A stretch of DNA of 64,000 bases from Picochlorum sp. 'celeri' (Eukaryota > Chlorophyta > Trebouxiophyceae), in NCBI GenBank assembly GCA_010909725.1, contig JAACMV010000014.1:248001-312000 (forward strand), read 5' to 3'. The notes under the pieces are model-generated. The model did not search any database and was not told the DNA's origin. It worked only from the letters and a program-made list of their open reading frames with translations. Shown here in pieces: positions 43,573-55,140 of the stretch (the first letter of the stretch is position 1; the number at the start of each line of letters is the position of its first letter). The position numbers were made by a program, and so were the translations under genes.

Positions 43573-44889
43573 ATGAAAATGTACCACACAAAGGGATGTA
43601 ACAGAATTATATGTACCCATTCTCATCCCATTACGGTATACAGAGGTCGCTCATGGAAATTGAAGAGGAACAGAAAATTAGCCGTCCCCTGCAACGCTGG
43701 GAGCAGCTCTGAACGTTGGCCTCGAGAGGAATCGCCCATGTTTGGAGATGGCGTGAAAGAACAAGGTCGTTTTTATGAGAGGACTCTGTCCTCGTTCACC
43801 TTTGATAGGTGGGCGTCTCACAGAAGCACGTCAAGGTACACAAGACACATGTTGGGGATTTTCAAATCATCCATTGCAAGGGGATTGGCACAGCCACTCC
43901 TGACAGTTGCAGGGATTGCTAGTGTAGTTTGCTTTTATGAGGATTCTTTGGCGAAAGGATTGCTTCCTCCGTATCTGCCGTCACTTCTGATGCCAACAGC
44001 ACCATTTGACCTGACGTCATTTGCTTTGGCATTGCTTTTAGTGTTTCGGACCAATACATCCTATGATAGGTGGCTGGAGGTCTGTACAGTGTGGTCGGGC
44101 CTAGGAAATAGATCCAGGGATACCATGCGGCAATGTATTTCTCACATATCTGATGGGAGTGGGGCAATGAACCCTCTGTCTGCAGCAATGTGCCGATGGG
44201 TTATTGCATACTGTAGAGCTTTGAAATGCGAAGTAATGGAAAACTCTGATTTGGCAGCGGAATTGAAAGATGTATTGACACCCAAAGAGGCGTCTAGCCT
44301 CTTGAAAGCGAGGCATAGGCCATCCTTTGCTGTGTCTATATTGACAGAGTTGGGTGCTGCTGCACCTCTTCGCGAGTCTCACAGGATTCGTTTGGATGAG
44401 AATTTGACCTACTTTGAAGACGCAGTGGGGTCATGTGAGCGGATTCTGACGCAACCGATTCCTCTGAGCTATACACGGCATACATCACGCTTCATGGTTA
44501 TTTGGCTGTCTGCGCTGCCATTGGGCCTCTATGATACGTGCGGATGGGCCACGATTCCTCTTTCCGTCGTCATTACATTCCTTTTATTAGGTATTGATGA
44601 GATTGGAGTGCAGATTGAGGAACCATTCGGCCTTCTCCCTCTGGACGATATCTGTGATGAGATTGAAGGTGACCTCTTCTCCATGTTGAGAGAAGGGATT
44701 GAGATTAAGAAAACGGCACAGGCTGCGAGATTGGCAGCGATGGGAAATCAGGAGGAGATGGATGCTCTCGAGATGACTCCCTTTTCGCCGCTTCCTCGAG
44801 TTGCGGTGAGTAGAGATGAATCAAGCAGTAGTAGTAGCTCAATCCATAAGGAATGGGACGAGGTGACTGGGAGGTCATCCCTCGGGTAA
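43573..44889 (+). CDS. Bestrophin-like chloride channel, chloroplast (VCCN1 type)
   Basis: 438 aa, no intron. A basic leader (residues 1-55) suits plastid import. The body carries the bestrophin/UPF0187 pattern of plant VCCN1: STSRYTRHMLGIFKSSI, a membrane helix (QPLLTVAGIASVVCFYE), PFDLTSFALALLLVFRTNTSYDRW, and PLSYTRHTSRFMVIWL with a membrane pair TIPLSVVITFLLLGIDEIGVQIEEPFGLLPLDDIC. Plant VCCN1 is a thylakoid voltage-dependent anion channel that balances proton motive force during light changes; green-algal bestrophins also carry bicarbonate. The C-terminal tail is Ser-rich and acidic. Anion selectivity here is not readable. Confidence 0.88.
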   Translation: MKMYHTKGCNRIICTHSHPITVYRGRSWKLKRNRKLAVPCNAGSSSERWPREESPMFGDGVKEQGRFYERTLSSFTFDRWASHRSTSRYTRHMLGIFKSSIARGLAQPLLTVAGIASVVCFYEDSLAKGLLPPYLPSLLMPTAPFDLTSFALALLLVFRTNTSYDRWLEVCTVWSGLGNRSRDTMRQCISHISDGSGAMNPLSAAMCRWVIAYCRALKCEVMENSDLAAELKDVLTPKEASSLLKARHRPSFAVSILTELGAAAPLRESHRIRLDENLTYFEDAVGSCERILTQPIPLSYTRHTSRFMVIWLSALPLGLYDTCGWATIPLSVVITFLLLGIDEIGVQIEEPFGLLPLDDICDEIEGDLFSMLREGIEIKKTAQAARLAAMGNQEEMDALEMTPFSPLPRVAVSRDESSSSSSSIHKEWDEVTGRSSLG

Positions 44890-45042
44890 ATTCGAATGTC
44901 AACCACTCAAGGTATAGCCAGAGGCCGTGCCTTCTTTTGAGATTAAAAAAACTGTTAGTTACATGTATTGTAATATTTGATTTCCATCATTCATCTGCTA
45001 TTCATTTGACAGGGATTCTCGACCGAACGCTTGGTGTATACA

Positions 45043-46051
45043 ATGTCAATTCTTTCAAAAAGACTGCCATACCTGGGTCGGATCCAATTGCAACTCCACG
45101 AATTTGTTCAGAGTAATGCATTGTATTCAACGTGTAATGGCACGTTGCGATCATTAAACACGGATGTGTCGTTGCCAGTAGCCTCTGGTTCTGGGAGGGC
45201 TGCAGCCTTGTCTGAACCATCTCTATCGATACAAGATCGCCTACTCTGCAATAATAATACAACTATGAGGAGAGGGTTTGCCTCGACTGGAATTCAATTG
45301 CAGCAACAGCAGGAGAAGGATGAGCAGGACAAGAAGGGCCCAGCAGCAGTACATGCATCGTCTCTTCCAGAATCTTTAGAGTACCACGGAACACCTTCAG
45401 TTCCTACAGTTCCGGATGATGCCAGTATTTTCAAAAAGACCGTCTTATGGATGGGTGGATATTATTCGAAACAGAGCACGTATATGAGAGCAGCAGGGGA
45501 GCTCAATGTGTGTATCAAGGAGCAATCTCTCAATCCTGCACTGTTTCAAGGTACGTACTCGTGTTGTTGCCTCACAAGTATAACTACAGTAGATCTTAGA
45601 TCTCTCGTTCATTATCTGCCATGCAGAGCTGGAGGTGCCAAACGATTTCCAGCACACCCATGCACTCCTGTGTCTCCATGTATGGCTCATCATTAAACGC
45701 CTCTCCCTCGAAGGAAAGCCCGGAAAAAGAATTTCCCAAATCATGTATGACAACTTTCAAGACGACGTTGAGCACATGGTGCGTGAAGCAGGAGTACAAG
45801 TTCGCCTACAAAAGCACCTCACAGAACTAGAGAAGCAATTTTATGGCAGCTGTGCTGCCTATGACAAGGCACTTGATGCATCTTCTCAGGAGACTCTTGC
45901 TGCTGCCTTGCACAGAAATGTCTATCAACAAGACCCAGCAAAGAAGAATGCAAGCAAAAAGATGGAAACATATGTCTTGAGGGCCATGGCATCTCTGGCA
46001 AAGACTCCCAGTGACATTGTTCTGAAAGGTCAGATTCGGTTTTCCAAATGA
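45043..46051 (+). CDS. Ubiquinol-cytochrome c reductase assembly chaperone (CBP3/UQCC1)
   Basis: Exons 45043-45550 and 45627-46051, intron 76 nt (GTACGT..GCAG), 310 aa. The N-terminal 100 or so residues are Ser/Leu/Gln-rich with RRGFAST, fit for a mitochondrial presequence. The chaperone domain begins at MGGYYSKQSTYMRAAGELNVCI and continues across the splice as FQELEVPNDFQHTHALLCLHVWLIIKRL, then GKRISQIMYDNFQDDVE. CBP3 homologues bind newly made cytochrome b at the mitochondrial ribosome for complex III assembly. The start is the first Met with a presequence; an upstream exon cannot be excluded. Confidence 0.85.
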
Positions 46052-46117
46052 ATTCATTCACATCGGTATTTTCTTTTGTGTAATATATCATTGCATGTCA
46101 CGTATTCGGTAGCAAAA

Positions 46118-46785
46118 ATGCCAAGCGCAAGTAGTACACAGAAGAGGTCCGTTGGTGGAGACATTGATTGTCTTCAATCTGAGTATTGTCATCGTCATCG
46201 TCACGCTTGATGCATGCAGGAAAAAGAAATCAGTGAAAACTTCTTCAACACAAACACCCTTATTTATCGGACTCGTCGCAGCTGCTGTTGGAGCGGTATG
46301 GTATCTCCGAAAGAGGCAACAAGGAGACTCTTCTAGTGGCAGTAAGAAGGGCTCACGCGCCAAAAAGGGTGGAGAATCTGAGACAAGGAGTGCTTTTAAA
46401 TTCCCAGACGCGAAGAAAAAGGCTGCAGCAACGAGTCTTCCCAGGAATAAGACGAATAAGAAGAACAAGGCAAAGCGAAGGGCTGAGAAGGCCCAGAAAA
46501 AGGCTGACAAGTACGTGTGCGATACAGGATGAATCATCACCTGCTGCGTCCTTGTTGATCGACACTTTGAATGATGGTACATGTATGGTGTGCAGGGAGA
46601 AGAGTGCTGCTGCGTCAAAGGCGAGTGGTGGCCAAAAGCAAGATGACGGGCAGGCATCAACATCAGTTATTAATTATTCATACTTTGATACTGCACGGAG
46701 GGATACAGTGATACCCACACATAAAAAGCCCACATTGTCTGCAGCAGATATTATGAAAAAAGACCAGGAACTGAAAAAGCAATGA
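46118..46785 (+). CDS. Small single-pass membrane protein with highly charged tail
   Basis: Exons 46118-46146, 46220-46510 and 46596-46785 (introns 73 and 85 nt), 169 aa. After a short basic start (MPSASSTQKRKKKS) one membrane helix (TPLFIGLVAAAVGAVWYL, about residues 21-38) is followed by RKRQQ, then a Lys/Arg-rich coiled stretch (KTNKKNKAKRRAEKAQKKADKEK) and a polar tail ending IMKKDQELKKQ. No family recognised. The layout suits an ER or outer-envelope anchor with a cytosolic basic tail. All three exons are supported only by splice borders and frame continuity. Confidence 0.6.
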
Positions 46786-46901
46786 ACCATGTAATTGAAA
46801 CTCAATGTGATCGATGCTCATGCATTGATCTTACTGTTTTTTCTTTTTTTTTTATTTGGAGTGAGGTCAAGAACTTTTTCCGGTACATTTATATTTCTTC
46901 T

Positions 46902-48165
46902 TCAGGATTGATCGCACAAGGGGTTCAAATCTGCGGGAGCACTCGTGCTCGCGCCATCAGCAGTCAAACTCAGGAGAATGTCTTGGATCTTTGCCCTCTC
47001 ATCTGCTGTCAAATCTCCACCACTGCGTATGCGTTGTCTTGCTTCTGTTTCTTCTCGACTCAAGTCAGCGTCCGGTACTATTAATAGATTATTAACATTG
47101 TTGCCGTCAACCATGGTCATGTGGTCCATTGAAATCCCCCACACATCATCCTGCATGAAAAATAATACATGAACAACCAACATGCCATCGACCTGTCTGA
47201 ATGCGACACTAGTCGTATTCATCATATAGACGCACCCAAATAAATTTAAACTGGTATTTTCCAGGTGGCAAGTGCCGCTTCACCATGTGAATTGCCCTCT
47301 GGCCTGTATACTTTGGCAGCATCTGCACTGATTGCCCCCACCCAACATCTATCCCAGCAATTCTCACGTCCGACGAACACATGTCTCTTCGCCGGAGTGA
47401 TATTACAACAGGAACAGGATCTTTTCCGTACAACATATCTACTGCAGCCTCTCGAATAGCCTCCTCTCTCGGCTTACAGGGGCGCAGGCCAGTAAGGTGA
47501 GCATAGGCTTCATCCAAGGGGATGCCCTTCATCCACCACATGTACCCCAACGCTGTTGCTGGAGCCCTGCCCAAACCAGCAGTACAATGAATGTACGTCG
47601 TCCCACTCGTGTCCCCCTTTTTCAGATCACTCTGTGCAATCAATGAAACAGCACCAGGCAGCCTTCGGCGCAGACTGTATGGATCAAAATCACGAATGGC
47701 GTGTCGCAAATGCTCAATCATCCCACCATGCGCACAACGCTGACGTATTGGTTCCACATCCAGAGAAAAATACTCCATGTCGCTGTCCTCTTGCAGACAC
47801 ATGATGGTCCTCACACCCTCCTGTTCCAAGACCTCCACATCCTCTTCGGTCTGGAGACAGGACCCAACGATCAAATCATCCAAAATTCGTGTATAGTTCA
47901 TCCCATCTTCATGTGAATATACTAAAGGTGCGCCCATCCGTTCCTGCATGACTTCTGTGTAAGTGTCTGAGAGTCCCTCTACAGAGTCCTCACTCTCATC
48001 CTTTTCCATCCCAGTGCTTGCATGCACCCTAGCATCTGTTATATGACGTATATGTGTCTGATATTTGAAACACATATCTGTGATCCGAGAATGGTTCACA
48101 GAGAATTTGACCTGTGGCAACCTTGGGCCATGCCCGACCCTAGTCGACACGATCAGAGGCAGCAT
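46902..48165 (-). CDS. SEX4: Phosphoglucan phosphatase SEX4-like (starch metabolism), chloroplast
   Basis: Exon 1 47236-48165 and exon 2 46902-47150, intron 85 nt (GTGCGT..GCAG). The dual-specificity phosphatase domain has YTRILDDLIVGSCLQ, GVRTIMCLQED, and the signature HCTAGLGRAP with the catalytic Cys and Arg, identical in form to plant SEX4. The C-terminus carries the CBM48/AMPK-type glycan-binding module (PPGKYQFKFIW spliced to DDVWGISMDHM .. VNNLLIV). SEX4 removes phosphate from starch glucan so amylases can act. The start is uncertain: Met at 48165 gives a plastid-type leader; an in-frame ATG at 48288 lies only about 20 bp from the divergent neighbour. Confidence 0.9.
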
Positions 48166-48308
48166 TGATGATAGATCTCGTGAAAATAGAAATAAAAAAT
48201 GAAAGAATACGTGGTTTTCGACATGCATGGACGGTGCGCCTGGTAAATCGAAAGTACCCAGCTCCTTAAATAAATAATGCTGTTTCATTGCACATTGGCC
48301 AAGTATCG

Positions 48309-49325
48309 ATGCACCCTATACGCCTTGGTAATTCTTACTTGAAGTTATTTTTACCTTTTACGATACGAGTTGATAGGGTAGGAATACGGGTGGGCGGATC
48401 CTCCTTGCAGAAAGAAGATTTTTTAACCATGTCTTCTTCTTCTTCCGCAGCGAAGGGTGCATCTCGTCTCGCGAGATGGTGGTTACTTGGTAGGAAACGT
48501 ATGAATGACCCAGTGGTGAACGTGCTCAAGCTAAATGGCGTGATAACGCCTCCATCTCGTTCACCTGGTCAAGGAAGAAGAGGAATCAATTTAGAAAATT
48601 TAGAAAAATACCTGCAGAATGCATTTTCCAAAACACTCAATCCATCTGCTGTTGCAATATCAATAAATTCGCCTGGGGGGTCTCCGGGACAGAGTGAAGC
48701 TATTTATTTGAGAATTCGAGAGCTCTCCAAAGAAAGTGGAATACCAGTGTATACGTTTGCAGAAGATGTGGCTGCTAGTGGTGGCTATTGGATTCTTTGT
48801 GCTGGGGATAAGATATTTGCTCAATACAAGACGAGTATTGTGGGGAGTATCGGGGTAATTTCATCATCGTTTGGTGTGAGTCGATTAGCATCCAGCTGGG
48901 GGATTGAGAGAAGGGTTTGGACTGCTGGTAAAGCCAAGTTATCGGCAATGGATCCGTTTTTGGACTATACGGAGGATCAGGAAAAGAGATTGAAGAGTAT
49001 TTTGGAAGATATGCATACGAATTTCATCGAAGCTGTCAAGGAGTCCAGAGGCGATGCACTCATGGATGATGAAGACGAGCTCTTTTCTGGAAAGATTTGG
49101 ACTGGCTCTCAGGCAGCAAAGGTCGGCATTGTAGATGGCACTGGAACTCTGTCGTCAACGATGAAAGATATGTTTGGTGAAAATGTAAAGCTGAGGGCAA
49201 TGAACCGACCAGGGAGTGAGTTTGGCCTGCGAGACTTGCTGTCACCTGCCTTTGGGTCATCTCGGGCTGCTATCGATGATGCATTGATGATGCACATCCC
49301 GTCCATTCCCAAAATACTAGTATAA
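48309..49325 (+). CDS. S49 (SppA/SohB-type) serine protease, organelle
   Basis: Up to 338 aa. The protease core has VVNVLKLNGVITPP, SINSPGGSPGQSEAIYLRI, the serine motif DVAASGGYWILC and the lysine-bearing stretch YKTSIVGSIGVISSSFG, so the Ser/Lys dyad looks intact; LDYTEDQEKRLKSIL and IWTGSQAAKVGIVDGTG complete the domain. SohB/SppA enzymes digest signal peptides and membrane fragments. One domain only, unlike thylakoid SppA with two. ATG at 48309 adds a basic leader (HPIRLGNSYLKLFLPFTIRVDR), organelle-like; the alternative ATG at 48429 (MSSSSSAAK) has a better start context. Confidence 0.87.
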   Translation: MHPIRLGNSYLKLFLPFTIRVDRVGIRVGGSSLQKEDFLTMSSSSSAAKGASRLARWWLLGRKRMNDPVVNVLKLNGVITPPSRSPGQGRRGINLENLEKYLQNAFSKTLNPSAVAISINSPGGSPGQSEAIYLRIRELSKESGIPVYTFAEDVAASGGYWILCAGDKIFAQYKTSIVGSIGVISSSFGVSRLASSWGIERRVWTAGKAKLSAMDPFLDYTEDQEKRLKSILEDMHTNFIEAVKESRGDALMDDEDELFSGKIWTGSQAAKVGIVDGTGTLSSTMKDMFGENVKLRAMNRPGSEFGLRDLLSPAFGSSRAAIDDALMMHIPSIPKILV

Positions 49326-49487
49326 CTTGTGTTACATACGTTTCGTATTCAACTTGAAAATGAATAAAATTGCAGTAAGAGTATCAAAAAGAATCAGATC
49401 ATGTCTTTATTAGTAGTAATATTTCAGTACTTTATTTTCCAGCTACTTGTCCTAATTTATTGTGTGTCGGGTGCATCAAGTGCACAA

Positions 49488-49892
49488 TTATGGGCATTTG
49501 ACAATCTTCCAGCTAATTGGCTTCTTGTCCCAAGAGTATCCGGTTGCTTTCTGCAATGCTGCTGTAGAGAAATCAACATGTCCAGACTTGCAGTACTTCT
49601 TTGGGCAAATGTCCACAATCTTGGCATATACTGTTCCCTTGCGTCCTTTTGCCTTGACGCATTTTCCACATGGTCTTCCAGCCTTCTTGAAGTCTCTTTC
49701 GTTCATAGCAGCGAAATACGTCTGATACTTCCTTGGAAGACTTCTAGGATTGAAGCCGCATGCATTTCGGCCTGTCTTGTTCATCTGCCCTGGCTTGGAG
49801 TATGCCGTTGCAATTCCTCTGACTGTCTTGGCAGCTGACACGCTGGCGATGCAGGCGTAGAGAATGGCCAAGATTGTTGCGATGACTCTCAT
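49488..49892 (-). CDS. Secreted double-psi beta-barrel protein (expansin/barwin-like), copy 1
   Basis: 134 aa. Signal peptide MRVIATILAILYACIASVSA, then GIATAYS, NACGFNPRSL, CGKCVKAKGR, VYAKIVDICPKKYCKSGHVDFSTAAL and a final WKIVKCP: the layout of a lone double-psi barrel as in expansin domain 1, barwin and RlpA. There is no second (CBM63) domain. Cysteine spacing allows three disulfides. The Asp after the glycine-rich strand (VDICP) is the usual active position. Likely acts in the wall or extracellular matrix, by inference. Divergent paralogue at 50860. Confidence 0.8.
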   Translation of the reverse strand: MRVIATILAILYACIASVSAAKTVRGIATAYSKPGQMNKTGRNACGFNPRSLPRKYQTYFAAMNERDFKKAGRPCGKCVKAKGRKGTVYAKIVDICPKKYCKSGHVDFSTAALQKATGYSWDKKPISWKIVKCP

Positions 49893-50859
49893 GGTTGTAT
49901 ATCAGTTATTTATCGATCGAGTATACAAATCTGCATATCAACCCAAACGTGTGTCAGCGAACGAGAGATCGAAAGACATGTTGGGCAGCAGTCACTGGAA
50001 CCGTGTCAGGAACGTACCAATACAGCGAATGTAGCTCCAAGTTGGGGTCTTTTATTGAGATTAATGGAAAATGAAATTTATTATGCTGTAACACGGTGCG
50101 CCATTCTCATCTCTAACAAATTCTGCCGGCTCATGGGATCATTCGTCGTACCGAGACGTCCATGACTGACCGAGATGGTCGTCCGACGTCTGTGGGTCTC
50201 TGACCCAACGACTCAACAGTCACGTGTGCCGGCTCTACTATGCGCATGGTACCGGGATAAAATTCACCATATACGTTCTGATTTGTATAAAAGTGATACA
50301 CATACCCTCGAGTAGCGCATATGAGGACGATAGGTGCGTTGGTGCGTGTTCACAGGAACGCGCCCTTGGGGTCGTCGTCAGTCAAATGCAGACGACCACA
50401 GACGCTGTGGGTCAGCAGCGCTGACCACGCTTGGTTGACGCCACACCTGGGTTTCTGTCATAGCTTGCTATTTTTCATCAAATTGAATCAACAATTATTA
50501 CATGATAGTAGTGGTTGTTGAAGGTGTTATGACTTGAGAATTCCACGTCGAGGGGAGCACCAGGTCTGGGACGACTTGGGAAGCGCCTGGTTCATCAACA
50601 TGCGTCTGACTGGTCGGACCGACACGGAGACGGACAGTCCGTCACAACACGATTGATCAGGTATCGCTTCTTTAGTGGCACACCGCTGCCAGAAGAGCAT
50701 TATATTTCATTCATTACTTCCACTTACATCATTTATAATTTGATCGCCGCATACCGGAAGAGTATCGTCCTAATCGTGTGACAGTTGCCATCCGCTATCC
50801 AAGCCAGTTTCCAACATTCGAGAGAAGAGCGTGGCCCTACATTACTGAAGGTTGCTAAG
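49893..50859. other. Divergent intergenic region, hairpin-rich
   Basis: About 970 bases between two divergent paralogues. It contains several short perfect hairpins: TGGGTC-TCT-GACCCA (50193-50207), GGTCAG-CAGCG-CTGACC (50410-50426), GTCGG-A-CCGAC (50613-50623), GACGGA-CAG-TCCGTC (50629-50643), and repeated GACGTC, ACGAC and GGTCG words. No gene supported. Confidence 0.6.
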
Positions 50860-51318
50860 ATGATTTCTTTTACGGTAAAAAGCGTTTTATTAGTCGCACT
50901 CATGATGATTGCGATGGTGTCAGCCAAGACTCGCACTGGGTCAGCGACGCCGTATGACGGTTCACTCAGCGAGAGCGAGACAGCCTGTCCGTATTCACCA
51001 TCAACCCTTGATAGGAAGTGGTTGTCCCTCTTTGTCTCATTAAACGAGAAGGATTTTGATAAGGTGAAGGAAGCTTGTGGAAAGTGTGTCCGAGTCAAAG
51101 GAGCTTCCTCCACAAATACGAGAAGAGCTCTCGATGTTGGATCTCTGTATGTCAAAATCCTGGACAAGTGCAGTGGAAAAGATTGCAAGAAAGGACAGCT
51201 TAGTTTCTCCTCGGATGCCATGAAGACGATTGATAGCTACTCGTGGGACACGAGCCGCATTAGGTGGGAGGTGGTTGACTGCCCAACCAGCTCTAATCTT
51301 CGTGGAGGGAGAAACTAG
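50860..51318 (+). CDS. Secreted double-psi beta-barrel protein, copy 2
   Basis: 152 aa starting MISFTVKSVLLVALMMIAMVSA (signal peptide). The mature part shares the pattern of copy 1: TGSATPYDG, ACPYSPSTLDRKWLSLFVSLNEKDFDK, CGKCVRVKG, LYVKILDKCSGKDCKKGQLSFSSDAM, YSWDTSRIRWEVVDCP. It has a longer loop (SSTNTRRALDVG) and a C-terminal SSNLRGGRN tail absent from copy 1. The longer upstream frame from 50785 lacks a signal and is less likely. Same probable extracellular role as the paralogue. Confidence 0.8.
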   Translation: MISFTVKSVLLVALMMIAMVSAKTRTGSATPYDGSLSESETACPYSPSTLDRKWLSLFVSLNEKDFDKVKEACGKCVRVKGASSTNTRRALDVGSLYVKILDKCSGKDCKKGQLSFSSDAMKTIDSYSWDTSRIRWEVVDCPTSSNLRGGRN

Positions 51319-51596
51319 GTATCAAGAAAATAATGAGACTCTTTCTGATTAAACGCAGAATGATATGGCGTAGGTCATATCGAACGTCGAGCGAAAAATA
51401 ATAATTGCAGGTCAAGAACTGAGCAAGAATTTTGTACAATAACTTGATGATTCTTTACTATAGATACAAATGCACTGATATGAAAATGTAATGAAAAACT
51501 TCCCATTCATAAAATGTTTACAAATGCTTATGAAGAATGCGTTTAAAATGAAACAACAAGTAGTGGTTGAATATTGGTTCAGCTCCAGACATTCAT

Positions 51597-54500
51597 TCAA
51601 GCAACAGCAGCCTCTGGCTCGTGTACAGCTGCATCTTCCTCTGGAAGGCGCAAGACAAGGTGGCGATCGCCATATACATTGTCAACACGGGAGTTGGTTG
51701 GCCAGAACTTGGTTCCTGGTTTGATCCATGGTGCAGGGTATGCTGCCTGTTCTCTTGGGTATGGTCTGTCCCAGTTCTCTGCAGTAACCACGTCCAAGGA
51801 ATGAGGAGCATGCTTGAGAACGTTGTTGTCCTTTGCTGCGGCGCCCTTCTCTACTTGGCGAATTTCTTCTCTAATTGAAATGAGAGCGTCACAGAAGCGG
51901 TCAAGCTCAGCTTTAGACTCCGACTCTGTTGGCTCAATCATCAGTGTTCCAGCCACTGGCCAACTCATTGTTGGAGCATGGAAACCGTAGTCGATGAGAC
52001 GCTTGGCAATATCTTCTGGCTCCACTCCGGTAGCAGCAGTTATTGGACGAATGTCAATGATGAATTCGTGTGCACATGTTCCATTCTTTCCGCTGAATAA
52101 GACTGGATAATGCTTTTCAAGCCTCTTGGACATGTAGTTGGCATTCAAAATGGCCATCTGGGAGGCCTCCCTCAATCCCTTTGATCCCATCATTGAGATA
52201 TATGCGAACGAGATTGGCAAAATTAGAGAAGACCCGTATGGAGCGGCTGCCATGCATCCGAATGACTGCTCGTCAGATTTGAAGTTTGGATATGCTCCTG
52301 TTGGAATGACTGGGTGCGTTGGAAGGAATGGTGCCAAGTGAGCCTTGACTCCGATTGGTCCCATACCTGGCCCTCCCCCTCCATGAGGAATGCAGAATGT
52401 CTTGTGGAGATTCAAATGGCAAACATCAGCACCAATCACACCTGGAGCTGTCAATCCTACTTGGGCATTCATGTTGGCACCATCCATGTAGACCTGACCA
52501 CCATTCTCGTGGATAATGTTGCAGATCTCATCGACCCCATCTTCATACACACCATGTGTAGATGGATATGTAATCATGAGGGCTGCCAAATTGTCCTTGT
52601 GCTCTTCTGCCTTCTGACGCACTTCGCTAATGTTGATATTTCCCTTCTCGTCGACTCCAACTGGCACAATCTTCATTCCAGCCATGATGGCAGAGGCTGG
52701 GTTGGTTCCATGAGCAGAAACTGGAATGATACAGACATCTCTGTGGTGGTCTCCTCTGGACTGGTGATATGCCCTGATAGACATGAGGCCGGCGTATTCT
52801 CCAGCTGCTCCACTGTTTGGCTGGAGAGAAACAGCATCGAATCCGGTGATGGATGCCAACTGGGTAGCCAAGTCCTCGAACATTTCTTGATATCCCTTTG
52901 CCTGATCCAATGGTACGAATGGATGGATGTTTGCCAACTCTGGCCATGTGACTGGAATCATCTCAGAGGTTGCATTCAACTTCATTGTGCAGGATCCAAG
53001 AGGAATCATAGAATGAGCAAGGGAGAGATCCATGTTCTCCAACTTCTTCAGGTAACGCAACAGTTCGTGCTCAGTGTGGTATGAGTTGAAAATCTGGTGC
53101 TGCATGAACTTGGAAGTACGGGCAAAGTCTCCCAAGTTTGTAGACACTGATGGCGCAAGATCCTCAGCAGTGAATCCTGGAGAGCCATTGCTGGAGAAGG
53201 CAGCAAACAGCTTGTTCACATCATCGATCGTCGTTGTCTCGTCCATGGCAACGCTGACTGTAGAATCATCCATGACACGGATATTCATTCCCATCTGGAC
53301 GGCAGCATCGGAAACAGCCTTGGCATCTCCCACCTTGACAGAGACAGTGTCAAAGAATGTATCATTCAACACTGTGTGTCCCAACTTTTCCATACCAGCA
53401 GCAAACACACTGGCAAATCCATGCACGCGGTCAGCGATCTTTGTCAGACCCTCTGGACCGTGGTACACGCCATACATTGCTGCAATATTGGCAAGCAATG
53501 CCTGGGCAGTGCAAATGTTAGAGGTTGCCTTATCTCTACGAATGTGCTGCTCTCTTGTCTGCATAGCCATTCGCAATGCTGGCTTTCCTTGTGCATCACG
53601 GGACACACCGATGATCCTTCCTGGAAGCAAGCGCTTATATTCGTTGTGGCATGACAAAAAGGCAGCATGAGGACCTCCGTAGCCCATTGGAACACCAAAT
53701 CTCTGGGCAGATCCAATCACAATGTCGGCTCCCCACTCTCCTGGTGGGGTAAGCTTGGTCAATGCCAATGGATCTGTGGATACCACGACCTTAATCTTAG
53801 CATCATGTGCTCTCTGAGCCAGAGCCTTGTAGTCGCTGATGGATCCATCTGTGGCTGGATACTGCACCATAACACCACATACATCCTTATCCATGGAAAA
53901 GTCAGCCTCGCTGCTCACTTCAACAACCAATCCAAGAGCAGATGCTCTTGTCTTGCATACATCAATGGTCTGAGGATGGCACTTATCGGACACAAGGAAT
54001 CGAGGCTTCTTTCCTCTCGCAATAGCACTGCACATTGTCATGGCCTCAGCAGCAGCTGTGGCTTCGTCCAACAAAGAGGCATTGGACATTTCCATACCGG
54101 TCAAATCACACATCATCGTCTGGAAGTTCAACAAAGATTCAAGACGACCTTGAGCAATTTCAGCCTGGTATGGTGTGTACTGCGTGTACCATCCTGGGTT
54201 CTCCAACAAGTTTCTCATAATGACAGTTGGGAGGTGAGTTCCATGATATCCCATTCCAATGAAACTCTTCAACACCTTGTTCTTGGAAGCCATCTCTTTG
54301 AAATGCTCCAAAAATTCAGACTCTGTCATACCCTCGTGGTATTTTCCTGGCAAAGGCATGCCATCCTTGCGCTTGATGCTTTCTGGCACAGTAGCTTCAA
54401 CCAACTCCTCCATGCTCTCAAACCCACACAACTGAGCCATCTCCTTGGCCTGCTCTGGAGTAATACTGTTATGTCTTGGAGCAAAAGTATCACTTGGCTT

Positions 54501-55140
54501 CAATGCTTCCACTGAAATCATGCGATACTGCATCTGAGTGAATGGGCTCTTACCAGCCATCATGGTCATGGTAGGGTTTGCAGACACTGCAGCAGAAACA
54601 GATAACGAGGTTAGATACTCCGCGACGTATGTTCACTCCAGAATAGCGACGCTATCGATGGTCCCATCTCATCGAGGAAGATGTGCTAGGCACGCATGCG
54701 TCGCCAATCCAAAACAACCCCACATCGACCATATCCTCAAACCCAACCAAACCAAACACTACCACCGACACCCGTACTTCACCAACACCCATTCCTCGAT
54801 CCTAATCGATAAAAACTATCCAATGTATATGTTAGTAATTGAGAGACCATTAAGAGTCCCTCAAATACTCTCATTGCTATTCTACTATATCCCTCCACAT
54901 GTGGACGCGCATCAAACATGATCTCCAAGACGTACCATTTCCATGGGAGGACTTTGCCAATGCCTGACGCAAAATAGATGCTCCTTCTGTGTGCCTGGAT
55001 CCACTGCTGCTGTAGGAACGAACAGCGCTGAGGACTGAATTGGTCGCATTGTCAGCCTGTGTCCCACGCAGAGAGGACGAGTCGGCGGTTGCCTGGCGAA
55101 TAAGAGACGCAACGCGGGAGATTGAGCGACTACGTCCCAT
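51597..55140 (-). CDS. GLDC: Glycine decarboxylase P-protein (glycine cleavage system), mitochondrial
   Basis: Exon 1 54936-55140 and exon 2 51597-54586, intron 349 nt (GTACGT..CTGCAG), 1064 aa. Exon 1 encodes a mitochondrial presequence ([16 protein letters not shown] .. RSYSSSG). The enzyme shows [33 protein letters not shown] and [12 protein letters not shown], and the PLP lysine in [20 protein letters not shown] (near residue 790), then the [15 protein letters not shown] [11 protein letters not shown]. Full length for the family. It decarboxylates glycine with PLP and passes the aminomethyl group to H-protein, the photorespiratory step in green cells. Base composition is unlike its neighbours: the coding strand is notably even and codon use is more G/C at wobble sites, as expected for high expression. 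Confidence 0.96.

Noticed and set aside
46918..46936. tRNA T-loop-like GGGTTCAAATCTGC
   Set aside because: Falls in the SEX4-like coding exon on the other strand; no cloverleaf around it.
51597..54586. Antisense plus frames in the P-protein gene (for example 52314-53084, 53667-54515)
   Set aside because: Long only because the coding strand avoids certain codons; translations lack any family.
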